A stretch of DNA of 64,000 bases from Ascidiaceihabitans sp039975415 (lineage in GTDB: Bacteria > Pseudomonadota > Alphaproteobacteria > Rhodobacterales > Rhodobacteraceae), in NCBI RefSeq assembly GCF_039975415.1, contig NZ_JBDWHD010000007.1. One strand, written 5' to 3'. Made by a program: the position numbers and the translations under genes. Each line of letters starts with the position of its first letter. The first letter of the stretch is position 1. The notes below the pieces were generated by a model that was not told where the DNA came from, did no database searches, and saw only the letters and a program-made list of their open reading frames with translations. This document shows, piece after piece, positions 25,287 through 34,032 of this stretch.

Positions 25287-25910
25287 ATGACAAAACCACC
25301 TTCTTTGGATGGGGCCTATAACCTCAAGACACCGCAAGATTCGATAGACCTGTATGCCGAATGGGCAAACACCTACGACACCGATTTTGCGGATGAGCAC
25401 GGCTATGTGCTGCATGCTCATGTGGCACGGGCCTATGTGAACGCGGGCGGCTATCAGCCGGTTCTGGATATGGGCGCGGGCACAGGATTGTGCGGTCAAG
25501 CGTTGCGCGACAGGGGTTTGGATGCCGTTGACGCTACAGATATTTCAGCCGACATGTTGAAAGTGGCAGAGGCCAAAGGGGTGTATCAGACGTTGTTTGT
25601 TGGCGACATTCTAGCCGGTCTTGATGTGGCGGACGGGGCTTACGCCGGTGCTGTCAGTTCCGGCACATTTACCCACGGACATGTCGGTCCAGAGGCACTG
25701 GACGAACTGCTGCGTGTTGTACGGTCTGGCGGTGTGATCTGTATTTCGATCAACACAGAACACTTTGCCGCCCATGGATTCGAGGCTAAACTGGCAGGAT
25801 TAGAGCCTATGTGCCGTGAGATTTCCAAAGTGGAGGTGCCAATTTACAAAGATGGCGCCGGCGAACACGCCAGCGACACAGCCTTTGTGACCTTGATCCG
25901 GAAAACCTAG
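25287..25910 (+). CDS. Class I SAM-dependent methyltransferase
   Basis: A 207-residue methyltransferase with motif I VLDMGAGTGLCG, motif II TDISADML and a post-motif-III segment ELLRVVRSGGVICISIN. The N-terminal YAEWANTYDTDFADEHGY is characteristic of small WBSCR27-like and ubiE-like methyltransferases. Start at 25287 (MTKPPSLDG). Substrate unknown. Its stop overlaps the enoyl-CoA hydratase stop (opposite strand) by 4 nt. Confidence 0.85.
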   Translation: MTKPPSLDGAYNLKTPQDSIDLYAEWANTYDTDFADEHGYVLHAHVARAYVNAGGYQPVLDMGAGTGLCGQALRDRGLDAVDATDISADMLKVAEAKGVYQTLFVGDILAGLDVADGAYAGAVSSGTFTHGHVGPEALDELLRVVRSGGVICISINTEHFAAHGFEAKLAGLEPMCREISKVEVPIYKDGAGEHASDTAFVTLIRKT

Positions 25911-26686
25911 CGTCCCTTCCAGACGGGGTCACGTTTTTCTGCAAACGCCTTCGCGCCTTCCAACTGATCCTCTGAGGCATAAAGCGCATCAACCGATCGC
26001 AGTTGGCGTTTGGTAATGCGGTTCATCGTGTCTTGGAATTTGCTGTCTTCGGCGTCGCGCACAATCTCCTTGATTGCGGCATAGACAAGCGGCGGCCCAG
26101 AAGCGAGAAGGCGCGCCAGCTCCCAGGCACGGTCCATCAATTGATCCCCCGGCAAGATTTCGTTGACGATGCCCCATCGGTTGGCTTCTTCGGGATCAAA
26201 CCAACGGCCCGTCAAAAGCAACTCCATGGCGATGTGGTAGGGGATACGCTTAGGCAATTTCACGCTGGCGGCGTCGGCTACGGTGCCAGACCGAATTTCG
26301 GGCAAAGCAAAGCTTGCATGGTCGGCGGCCAAAATCATGTCCGCACTCAGCGCCAGTTCCAACCCGCCTCCGCAGCAAATTCCGTTCACTGCAGCAATGA
26401 CCGGCTTGTTCAAGTCGCGCAATTCCTGCAAGCCACCGAAACCGCCAACACCGTAATCCCCGTCGACCTCATCCCCGTCAGCAGCCGCTTTCAAATCCCA
26501 ACCGGGGCAGAAAAACTTATCACCGCCCCCCGTGACAATCGCGACACGCAGTTCCGGATCATCGCGGAAATCTGCAAAGACCCTCCCCATGACAACGCTG
26601 GTCTCAAGGTCAATGGCATTGGCTTTGGGGCGGTCCAGCGTGACTTCCAAAATCGCGCCCTCGCGCTTGGTTTTGATCGGTGACAT
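25907..26686 (-). CDS. Enoyl-CoA hydratase/isomerase, CaiD-like
   Basis: A 259-residue crotonase-fold protein. The oxyanion-hole segments are GGGDKFFCPGWDLK and AVNGICCGGGLELALSADM, and the catalytic region LPEIRSGTVADAASVKLPKR has the Glu-containing loop. Overall it resembles carnitinyl-CoA dehydratase (CaiD) more than general FadB-type hydratases. It is the last gene of the six-gene LysR-linked operon and probably hydrates the enoyl-CoA made by the dehydrogenase encoded upstream. Start at 26686, two bases after the synthetase stop. Confidence 0.88.
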   Translation of the reverse strand: MSPIKTKREGAILEVTLDRPKANAIDLETSVVMGRVFADFRDDPELRVAIVTGGGDKFFCPGWDLKAAADGDEVDGDYGVGGFGGLQELRDLNKPVIAAVNGICCGGGLELALSADMILAADHASFALPEIRSGTVADAASVKLPKRIPYHIAMELLLTGRWFDPEEANRWGIVNEILPGDQLMDRAWELARLLASGPPLVYAAIKEIVRDAEDSKFQDTMNRITKRQLRSVDALYASEDQLEGAKAFAEKRDPVWKGR

Positions 26687-26687
26687 T

Positions 26688-28694
26688 TCAGGTCCTTTCA
26701 GGGGCAATTCTTATCAAAGCATCAGCCGCGATTGCGGCACGGGGCGTACACATCAACGGGTTTATTTCAACCTCTTCAATTCTGTCATGACGGGCAACCA
26801 CAAAGGCCTGAACCCCCATAATTGCCGCAACGATTGCATCAAGGTCGGCGGTCGGTTTACCCCGAAACCCTGTCAGCAAGGGAAAGGTCTTTAGGCGCGA
26901 CAAAGCCGTTTTGACTGTGCCTGCATCGCTTGGGATCAGCAGCGACTGCGTATCTTGCAAAATCTCTGTCATGACGCCGCCCGCACCCACCGTTAAAACA
27001 AACCCATGGGCAGAGTCCCGGACCACGCCAACCAACAGCTCCGCGACCGCGCCTGTTATCATCGCTTCAACCAAAACGTCGTCACCCGGCATATCTGCAG
27101 CGACAGCGTCCAGATCCGCTTTGGCGACATTCAAGCGCACCGCATCCATTTCCGACTTATGGGCAAAACCGACACCTTTGACCACAAACGGGCCGCTGTG
27201 TTCCTCAGGTCCGATGGCGGCATCAAACACCTGCGGAACAGACACACCATAGCTTTGCAGCATGGTTTTGGCATCTCGTTCGGACAGCAGTGCGCCATCA
27301 CGATCAACGCCGGCAGGCAATGGCGCTTCATGAACAATGTCTGTCAAGGCGGCGGCGACCTGTGCTGCGGCGATGGCCTCTGTCAGACCGTTCATGGGCA
27401 CGACGCCAGCCGCCATCAATTGCGCGGCCACATCCTGCGGCATCAATTCCGGCAATGTGGCCACAACAGCCACGGGGCGACCGCTTGTCTCACGCACTGC
27501 AATTGCCGCGTCCGTGGCGCAGACCCAATCGGTGGCATCCGTGTGCGGATAATCCACAATCAGCAACGTCAACCCGATGTGGTCTGCAGCCATCGGCAAC
27601 CAAGCCGCCGTCATGGCATCCGTATCGCGCCATACGTAGGTGTTGTAATCCAGCGGATTAGACAAGGCGACCATAGGGCCTAATGCGTTACGTAGAGCCT
27701 GCTTTTGAGCGTCCTGCAAAGCAGGAAAGGACAAAGACGTTCCGTGTGCCGTGTCAGCAGCCAGACTGGCTTCACCACCAGAACAACTGATCGACGACAG
27801 CGTAGGGGCATCCAAAGGACCAGCCACATGTAACAGTTTTAATGTCTCTAGAAAGGTCGGAACATCGTGCACACGGCCTATCCCGAACCGGCGCAACAGC
27901 GCATCCGCACCCGCATCGCTTCCAGCCAAGGATGCCGTGTGTGAAACCGTAGCGCTTTGGGCTTGCTCGGATTTCCCCACTTTCAACGCCAGCAAAGGAA
28001 TGCCTTTGGACGCGGCCTTCAGCGCAAGGGCGTGCCATTCCGCTGTGTCACCAAACCCTTCGATGTGCAGCCCGATCACGGTCACGCGCGGATCATCCAA
28101 AAGGGCCATCGCAATCTGCGCTTGAGACGTTTGCGCCATGTTTCCGCATGCCACCATGTAAGCAATCGGCAAGGCACGCTGCTGCATGGTCAAATTGATG
28201 GCGATATTGGAGGATTGCGTCAGCACTGCCACGCCACGATCAACCGGCACACACCCATGTTGGTCTGGCCACAAAAGGGCCTGATCCACCGCGTTTATAA
28301 AGCCATAGCAATTGGGTCCGAGAATCGGCATCGCGCCGGCGGCCTCTACCAAACGTGCCTGTAAATCTGCGCCTGCTTCATCCTCTGCCAAAGCCTCGGA
28401 AAAACCGGACGCAAAACAGACAGCACCACCTGCACCCATACCCGCCAGTTGGGCAACCAGATCAATGGTCAGAAATCTGTTCACACCCAGAAACACTGCG
28501 TCCGGACATCCAGGCAAGTCATCCAAAGACGGCACGGCGCGGATACCATGCACCTCCATGCCCTTGGGGTGCACAACCCAGATGTCACCAGAAAACCCCA
28601 TCTGTTGGCATTGCAAAACAATCTGGGCGCACCAAGCACCACCACCAACAACAGCAATAGACTTGGGGCGCAGCAACCGCGAAACATCAGACAT
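26688..28694 (-). CDS. NDP-forming acyl-CoA synthetase (acetate-CoA ligase family)
   Basis: A 668-residue fused protein: CoA-binding Rossmann domain (SIAVVGGGAWCAQ, about 12-24), succinyl-CoA ligase-like domain with the GPNCYGFIN motif and the phosphohistidine region AQSATVSHTASLAG, and a C-terminal ATP-grasp domain (from about 450, with FVVKGVGFAHKSEMDAVRL). Such enzymes charge carboxylic acids with CoA using ATP. In this operon it would activate the acid produced by the earlier steps. A copy of the dispersed GC-rich hairpin repeat provides its AGAAGA ribosome-binding site. Confidence 0.9.
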   Translation of the reverse strand: MSDVSRLLRPKSIAVVGGGAWCAQIVLQCQQMGFSGDIWVVHPKGMEVHGIRAVPSLDDLPGCPDAVFLGVNRFLTIDLVAQLAGMGAGGAVCFASGFSEALAEDEAGADLQARLVEAAGAMPILGPNCYGFINAVDQALLWPDQHGCVPVDRGVAVLTQSSNIAINLTMQQRALPIAYMVACGNMAQTSQAQIAMALLDDPRVTVIGLHIEGFGDTAEWHALALKAASKGIPLLALKVGKSEQAQSATVSHTASLAGSDAGADALLRRFGIGRVHDVPTFLETLKLLHVAGPLDAPTLSSISCSGGEASLAADTAHGTSLSFPALQDAQKQALRNALGPMVALSNPLDYNTYVWRDTDAMTAAWLPMAADHIGLTLLIVDYPHTDATDWVCATDAAIAVRETSGRPVAVVATLPELMPQDVAAQLMAAGVVPMNGLTEAIAAAQVAAALTDIVHEAPLPAGVDRDGALLSERDAKTMLQSYGVSVPQVFDAAIGPEEHSGPFVVKGVGFAHKSEMDAVRLNVAKADLDAVAADMPGDDVLVEAMITGAVAELLVGVVRDSAHGFVLTVGAGGVMTEILQDTQSLLIPSDAGTVKTALSRLKTFPLLTGFRGKPTADLDAIVAAIMGVQAFVVARHDRIEEVEINPLMCTPRAAIAADALIRIAPERT

Positions 28695-28701
28695 GGATCG
28701 T

Positions 28702-28763
28702 TCTTCTTTTCGCTGTAAATATCCCGGGGGGAGGCGCGTAAGCGACGGGGGGCTGGCCCCCTG
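28702..28763 (-). repeat. Dispersed GC-rich hairpin repeat, copy B
   Basis: TCTTCTTTTCGCTGTAAATA then TCCCGGGGGGAGG on the plus strand, followed by the hairpin GGGGGG-CTGG-CCCCC (28747-28761). On the minus strand its end reads AGCGAAAAGAAGAA and lies right before the ATG of the acyl-CoA synthetase, acting as its ribosome-binding site. It separates the synthetase from the acyl-CoA dehydrogenase within the operon. Confidence 0.75.
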
Positions 28764-28795
28764 CCTTAGTCAACGCACATATGCAATAAAACACC

Positions 28796-29956
28796 TTACG
28801 CGCCCAAAGGCCGCAACAAATCACGACTGATGATGTGACGCTGTATCTCGGAAGTTCCGTCCCAGATCCGCTCAACACGGGCATCACGCCAAAAGCGCTC
28901 CAACGGGTAGTCATCCATCAAACCCATACCGCCATGTAACTGGATGGCAGCGTCCGTGACACGGGCCAACATCTCTGAAGCGTAGAGTTTAGCCGACGCA
29001 ATTTCGCGGTTCGCAGGCAACCCTTTGTCCAGACGATCCGCCGCAGCCAACGTCAGCAGATCGGCGGCGTCAATTTCAGTGATCATGTCTGCCAGTTGGA
29101 AACTTACACCCTGAAACTTCCCGATGGGTTGGCCGAACTGCTCACGTTGCGCCGCATAATCCAAAGCATAATCAAACGCACGGCGCGCCCGTCCAACCGA
29201 CATTGTAGCCACGGTGATGCGGGTGGCATAAAGCCATGTGTTCATCACCTCAAAGCCACTGTCCACTTCACCCAGAACCTGCGCGTCTGGCAAACGGCAA
29301 TCGTCAAATTCCAAAATCATGTTTTTGTAGCCGCGATGGCTGACAGACTTGTAACCGTCACGAATGACAAAGCCTGGCGTGCCGCGATCCACCAAAAATG
29401 CGGTGATGCGCTTTTTGGGGCCTTTGGGGGTTTGATCCTCGCCGGTGGCAATAAACACGATAATGAAATCCGCATGCTCCGCGCCTGAAATGAAATGCTT
29501 GGTGCCGTTCACAACCCAGTCGCCACCATCGCGCACCGCTGTGCATTTCATGCCGCGCACATCGGACCCCGCCCCGGGTTCAGTCATCGCCAACGCGTCC
29601 ATGCGTTCACCACGCACAGCAGGCATCAAATAGCGTTCCACCTGATCCCCTTCACAGGCCATCAAGATGTTTTGCGGACGGCCAAAGAAATGGTTCAACG
29701 CCATGGACCCGCGCCCCAATTCCCGCTCCACCAGCGCAAATTCAACATGGTTCAACCCAGCACACCCGACGCTTTCGGGAAAGTTGCAGGCATAAAACCC
29801 CAGATCAATGGTCTTTTGCTTGATGTCTTGCGCAATCTCGGCGGGCACTTCGCCCGTGCGCTCCACCAACTCTTCATGGGGGTAAATCTCTTTCTCCACA
29901 AAGGACCGAACTGTGTCTGCGATCATCAATTGTTCGTCGGTTTGGCCGTAAATCAT
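28796..29956 (-). CDS. Acyl-CoA dehydrogenase family protein
   Basis: A 386-residue FAD enzyme of the acyl-CoA dehydrogenase superfamily: MTEPGAGSDVRGMKC (FAD/substrate loop), FDDCRLPDAQVLGE, and QLHGGMGLMDDYPLERFWRD with RIWDGTSEIQR near the C-terminus. In classic medium- and short-chain enzymes the last motif reads YEGT and its Glu is the catalytic base; here the aligned residue is Asp366. The start (29956) follows the sulfatase stop by 11 nt. It would oxidise the CoA ester formed by the synthetase. Confidence 0.92.
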   Translation of the reverse strand: MIYGQTDEQLMIADTVRSFVEKEIYPHEELVERTGEVPAEIAQDIKQKTIDLGFYACNFPESVGCAGLNHVEFALVERELGRGSMALNHFFGRPQNILMACEGDQVERYLMPAVRGERMDALAMTEPGAGSDVRGMKCTAVRDGGDWVVNGTKHFISGAEHADFIIVFIATGEDQTPKGPKKRITAFLVDRGTPGFVIRDGYKSVSHRGYKNMILEFDDCRLPDAQVLGEVDSGFEVMNTWLYATRITVATMSVGRARRAFDYALDYAAQREQFGQPIGKFQGVSFQLADMITEIDAADLLTLAAADRLDKGLPANREIASAKLYASEMLARVTDAAIQLHGGMGLMDDYPLERFWRDARVERIWDGTSEIQRHIISRDLLRPLGA

Positions 29957-29967
29957 CTGTCTCTCCG

Positions 29968-31335
29968 TTACCGACTGTCTGCCGGGGTGTAATCAAACAT
30001 TTCTTTCGCCAAAATGGCCTCTGCCCCGCCTTGGGCCGCGACACGTTTGGCTTGATCTGCAAAGGCCTGAGCGCTTGCTGCGTCAGGGTCCATAAGCGCG
30101 TATAATCTGCGCAAACCTTCCGCCAAAACATTGGCGCGTGTCTGGGCCAGATCGTCTAATTCCTGCGGGTCATCCACCATGTCAAACAGCTGCGGCGCAA
30201 ACCCATTGGCGTAATGCACAAGCTTCCATCGATCCCAGCGCACCATCGTCATGCCTGTGATCGCGCCGCCATCGTGATATTCTGACAAGACTGCGCGATC
30301 TGGATCAGGCCCACGCAAATCGACACCAGAGAACCCTTCGCATGAGGCCCCCATCACAGCGCAAATCGTGGGCGCGATGTCGATCAAGCTGACGGGGCTG
30401 TCGACGACGCCCTGTTCAAAACCCGGCCCCGCCACAAACAACGGCACACGCGCGGCACTGTCATACATCACCGACTTCGTCCAATAGCCTTTCTCGCCCA
30501 GCATCTCGCCATGATCCGAGGTGAATATGATCAATGTATCCTCTGCCTGACCGCTGGCCTCCAAAGCGTCCAAGACTTGGCCCACTTGCCGATCCAAAAA
30601 CGTACACAAACCATGATACGACGCCGCCGCTACGCCACGGGTTTCGGGGGTGAAATGCACATCATGTGAGAAGAAATCGACCAGACCCTGCAACACAGGA
30701 TGATCCGGCACCGTCTGCGGTCCGGCTTCATAATCCGCCGGATCGTAAAGCGCGAAATCCGCAGGCGGCGCAATCAAAGGAAAATGCGGGGCCAACCACG
30801 ACACAAAACTACACCAAGGGGCGGCTTTGCGGATTGGGTCATTTAGCCATGCAACCGCTTCCGCCGTAACGCGCCTATCAAAATCGATGTAGTTGCTGTT
30901 GCCCGGCCCGATGTCGCGCGCCAGCGTGTGGGCCGTTGGATAGGGCGCCGTTGGATTACGCAACAAAGCCTGCACCCAGCCTTCGCCATTCAAAATATGC
31001 ACCGGCTCAATCTGCTCGACAAATCCGGTGTCATCCGCACCAGAACGATAATGCAGCTTACCAATCGACACAGGGGCCACCCCCGCGTCCTGCAAGGCAT
31101 GCCCCCACGACCGCCCGGTTCCGTCATACGCCTCTGCCGAGGACCAACACCCGATCTCGTGCACCTCTTTGCCTGTCGCGATCGCGGCGCGTGTCGGCAC
31201 ACAAATTGGCGACGGCGTGTAGGCATTGGTAAAATTGGTGCCCCGATCGCGCAAACGCACCAAGTTCGGCATCTGCGCACGTTCCAGCGCCCACCAAGAC
31301 AGCTCGTCCGCCATCATGAACAAAACGTTGGTCAC
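29968..31335 (-). CDS. Sulfatase-like hydrolase
   Basis: A 455-residue alkaline-phosphatase-superfamily enzyme without a signal peptide, so probably cytoplasmic. Metal and nucleophile motifs are MMADE (Asp10), CVPTR (45-49, the CxPxR sequence converted to formylglycine in sulfatases, with Thr at the usual Ser position), FTSDHGEMLGEKG, and TKSVMYDSAARVPL. It is close in layout to choline-sulfatase BetC. Its start overlaps the hydroxylase stop by 4 nt, so the product is likely to work with it, removing a sulfate (or phosphate-type) ester from the pathway substrate. Confidence 0.88.
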   Translation of the reverse strand: MTNVLFMMADELSWWALERAQMPNLVRLRDRGTNFTNAYTPSPICVPTRAAIATGKEVHEIGCWSSAEAYDGTGRSWGHALQDAGVAPVSIGKLHYRSGADDTGFVEQIEPVHILNGEGWVQALLRNPTAPYPTAHTLARDIGPGNSNYIDFDRRVTAEAVAWLNDPIRKAAPWCSFVSWLAPHFPLIAPPADFALYDPADYEAGPQTVPDHPVLQGLVDFFSHDVHFTPETRGVAAASYHGLCTFLDRQVGQVLDALEASGQAEDTLIIFTSDHGEMLGEKGYWTKSVMYDSAARVPLFVAGPGFEQGVVDSPVSLIDIAPTICAVMGASCEGFSGVDLRGPDPDRAVLSEYHDGGAITGMTMVRWDRWKLVHYANGFAPQLFDMVDDPQELDDLAQTRANVLAEGLRRLYALMDPDAASAQAFADQAKRVAAQGGAEAILAKEMFDYTPADSR

Positions 31336-32315
31336 GAATACATCTTCTTTTTGCGTGCCCGCGTTTCGGTTGTGCCGTCTTCGCTGCCATCATGGAATGT
31401 CCCAAACCAGCGGTCCCATGGCATTTCCTGATTGCCGTAATTGCATTCGAAATAACGGTGATGCAGCGTGTGATAAAATGTGCCCAAGGCCAGTGACCGT
31501 TTGTCTTTGATTAGCAAATCCTCATAGCCTGTGTGCGTCATCGCGGCGCCTGGCCCCTGATACAAAACATGAAAGATCAGGTGGACCGGATGCGACGCCA
31601 CAACCCAATGCACGCACAGCGACGATAGGTAAATCAAGTGTTCCACCGGGTGCATCGAAAACCCCGACCACGGCCCGATATTGATGTTGCGATGATGCAG
31701 CGAATGGTAGCGTGTGTAGAAGAACGGCACATGCAGCAGGCGATGCACCCAATAGAAATGAAACGCCGACCAAACCGGCAGCAACACAATCCACAGCACA
31801 AACCAAACGGGGTTCGACGCCAGCGTGATCGTGGGCGCATAACCGTTCGCCATCAGCCACATGGTGCCCACCTGAAAGGTTGTCAGTTGCGCGACACCGC
31901 TGGTCAACGTCCAGAACATGTTGTCTTTGACCTGATCGGAAAACAGAAACGCGCGGTTGCCTTTGGCTTGATCGCGCCCGTCAAACTTCAGCGTTTTGCC
32001 TTGGCCCTTGCGCATGTAGAAATACCAATGCAGCCCCCCGGCAATCGCCGTCACAAAGCCAAGGTTCACCAGATAGGTTTGGATCACCCAACCCATGGCA
32101 AAGCTTTGCGCGGCTTCAAGCGTAGGATAGAAAAACGCGTAAGCCACCACCGCAAGGATCAGCAAAATCATCCGCTCGCTCAGGGCCAACCAATTGCGGC
32201 GGAACCAGCCAGCGATATAGCGCGGGTTGGTGCCTTTGGCGAAGATCGAAGGGTCCTTTAGCGGCAGATCAGGGTGATAATTCCAGACGCCATAGTCTTT
32301 GTCATCAGCTGGCAT
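31332..32315 (-). CDS. Sterol desaturase/fatty acid hydroxylase family protein
   Basis: A 327-residue membrane di-iron oxygenase. About four to five hydrophobic helices precede the histidine clusters FYWVHRLLH, YHSLHHRN and YHTLHHRYFE, which match the eight-His signature of the FA_hydroxylase family; HPVEHL is also present. These enzymes hydroxylate or desaturate lipids or other aliphatic substrates at the membrane using O2. Overlaps the aldolase stop by 11 nt and the sulfatase start by 4 nt. Confidence 0.9.
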   Translation of the reverse strand: MPADDKDYGVWNYHPDLPLKDPSIFAKGTNPRYIAGWFRRNWLALSERMILLILAVVAYAFFYPTLEAAQSFAMGWVIQTYLVNLGFVTAIAGGLHWYFYMRKGQGKTLKFDGRDQAKGNRAFLFSDQVKDNMFWTLTSGVAQLTTFQVGTMWLMANGYAPTITLASNPVWFVLWIVLLPVWSAFHFYWVHRLLHVPFFYTRYHSLHHRNINIGPWSGFSMHPVEHLIYLSSLCVHWVVASHPVHLIFHVLYQGPGAAMTHTGYEDLLIKDKRSLALGTFYHTLHHRYFECNYGNQEMPWDRWFGTFHDGSEDGTTETRARKKKMYS

Positions 32316-33048
32316 AGTTGGCCCCCTCGTCGTCCAAAATCGCCTTCAGTTCCGCCAGATGCCGCGCGTCCTGTTCGGGATAGGTTTCCAATTCCTGCGC
32401 GGTCTTTTCAGCCACCTCATCGGACAATACCCGCAATGGCTGCCCCGTCTGCAACGCCATGATGTAGGTCATGCAGGCGCGTTCGAAATAGTAGAGCCTA
32501 TTAAAGGTATCTGCGACCGTATCGCCCACAATCATGATGCCATGGTTGCCCATAATCATGACCTTCTTCTTGGGGTCATCAAACAGTTTCGCGCAGCGTA
32601 TCCCTTCTTCCTCAAAGGCCAAACCACCGTAGCTTTCGTCGATCACATAGCGGTTGAAAAACGTGCAAGCGTTCTGATCCACCGGCGGCAAACGGCTGTC
32701 GGCCAAAGCGGCCAACGCCGTGGCATAAGGCGAATGCACATGCATAGCGCAACGGGCATGCGCGCAGTGACGGTGCATGCCACCGTGTAACCCCCAAGCG
32801 GTCGGATCAGGCGCATCTGGCCCTTCCATGGACGCTGGATCATTCGCGTCGACCTCGATCAGATCACTGGCTTTGATGCGGGAAAAATGCATCTGGTTGG
32901 GGTTCATCAAGAACCGTGTGCCATCGTCGTTGATCGCAAAGGAAAAGTGGTTCGCCACCGCTTCGTGCATATTCAGGCGTGCCGTCCACCGAAAGGCTGC
33001 TGCCAAATCCACACGCTCTTGCCAATGATCCATATTCGCCCGTGTCAT
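32305..33048 (-). CDS. Class II aldolase/adducin family protein
   Basis: A 247-residue member of the zinc-dependent class II aldolase family (fuculose-1-phosphate aldolase-like). The expected zinc ligands are HVHSPYATALAA and a later MGNHGIMIVGD segment; ANHFSFAIN holds another conserved stretch. I start at 33048 (MTRANMDHW); an upstream ATG at 33105 is less likely. It is the first gene of the operon, 102 bp from the divergent LysR gene. These proteins cleave carbon-carbon bonds in sugar-like or hydroxy-acid substrates, but some family members decarboxylate or have other chemistry. Confidence 0.85.
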   Translation of the reverse strand: MTRANMDHWQERVDLAAAFRWTARLNMHEAVANHFSFAINDDGTRFLMNPNQMHFSRIKASDLIEVDANDPASMEGPDAPDPTAWGLHGGMHRHCAHARCAMHVHSPYATALAALADSRLPPVDQNACTFFNRYVIDESYGGLAFEEEGIRCAKLFDDPKKKVMIMGNHGIMIVGDTVADTFNRLYYFERACMTYIMALQTGQPLRVLSDEVAEKTAQELETYPEQDARHLAELKAILDDEGANYAS

Positions 33049-33125
33049 ACCGCGCCTTTCCCGTTGTTTTGATGCACAATGCACAGCACATAAAACCCAG
33101 ACCAACGAAAAAACTTCTCATGATC

Positions 33126-33153
33126 CATAAGTTAAGCTAATGCTCATCTTATG
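33126..33153. promoter_or_regulatory. Possible LysR operator
   Basis: CATAAG (33126-33131) and CTTATG (33148-33153) form an inverted repeat across the 102-bp gap between the aldolase and lysR genes, with the second half overlapping the lysR start codon. An imperfect dyad with A/T-rich flanks here fits the usual position of a LysR-type binding site. I rely on position and symmetry only. Confidence 0.3.
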
Positions 33154-34032
33154 AGCTTACCTCCACTGAACCAACTTCGTGCCTTTGAAGCCGCCGCACG
33201 GCACCTGTCTTTCACCGCCGCTGCAGCTGAATTGAACATGACCCAAAGTGCCGTAAGCCAGCAGATCAAGTCGCTTGAAACGCACCTTGGGCAACCCTTG
33301 TTTTACCGGCGCCCCCGCGCTTTGGAGCTGACGGTGATGGGTTTGAACTATGTGCCCGTGGTGCGCGAAGCGTTTCAAACCCTTAGTCGCGGCACACGGA
33401 TGTTGATGGATGGTGGCACCCAAAAGGCGTTGCATATCGAATCCAACGTGACCTTCACCACCCAATGGCTCGCCCCCCGCCTGCCCCGCCTGTACGCAAA
33501 GCACCCCGAAATGCACCTGCACATAACAACGTCCATATGGGACCAGATGGAACGCGTCGAAGAAGCGGATGTAGAATTTCGATTTCTCATGTCCCAAGAC
33601 GCCGACCCACAGGCCGAAAGGGTCACATGGGATCACTTTTATCCGGTGTGCGCACCACAATACGCTGTGACTTTGGACACCATATCCCGGCACCGGATGT
33701 TCTATACCACAGCCATGCTGACAACATGGGACAGTTGGGCCGAAGGGTTGGACGTGGGCACGCCAAAAATCACCCATTGCCAAGTGTTAGAGACTGCTTT
33801 GGCTGCAGCACAAGCCGGCGCAGGCCTGACCATGGCCCACGACAGCGCGGTGGCAAACCTTTTGGATCAGGGGCGGCTGATCAAACCCTTTGAACACTCT
33901 GTTGTGATGCAAGAAGCCTATTACCTAAAGCTGCACCCCAAAGCGGATGGCAACACCCAGGCAGATGCATTTATTGGCTGGATTAGAGATGAAATTGATA
34001 TCTACAAAGGTCTCGAAGGCACCCAAGCATAA
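33151..34032 (+). CDS. LysR-type transcriptional regulator, GcvA-like
   Basis: A 293-residue LysR protein. The N-terminal winged helix is standard (LRAFEAAARHLSFTAAAAEL, TQSAVSQQIKSLETHLGQPL) and matches the GcvA-like group; the effector domain follows from about residue 90. Divergent from the aldolase-to-hydratase operon, it is the obvious candidate regulator of that operon. Its end overlaps the VOC gene (opposite strand) by 31 nt. Confidence 0.93.
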   Translation: MSLPPLNQLRAFEAAARHLSFTAAAAELNMTQSAVSQQIKSLETHLGQPLFYRRPRALELTVMGLNYVPVVREAFQTLSRGTRMLMDGGTQKALHIESNVTFTTQWLAPRLPRLYAKHPEMHLHITTSIWDQMERVEEADVEFRFLMSQDADPQAERVTWDHFYPVCAPQYAVTLDTISRHRMFYTTAMLTTWDSWAEGLDVGTPKITHCQVLETALAAAQAGAGLTMAHDSAVANLLDQGRLIKPFEHSVVMQEAYYLKLHPKADGNTQADAFIGWIRDEIDIYKGLEGTQA

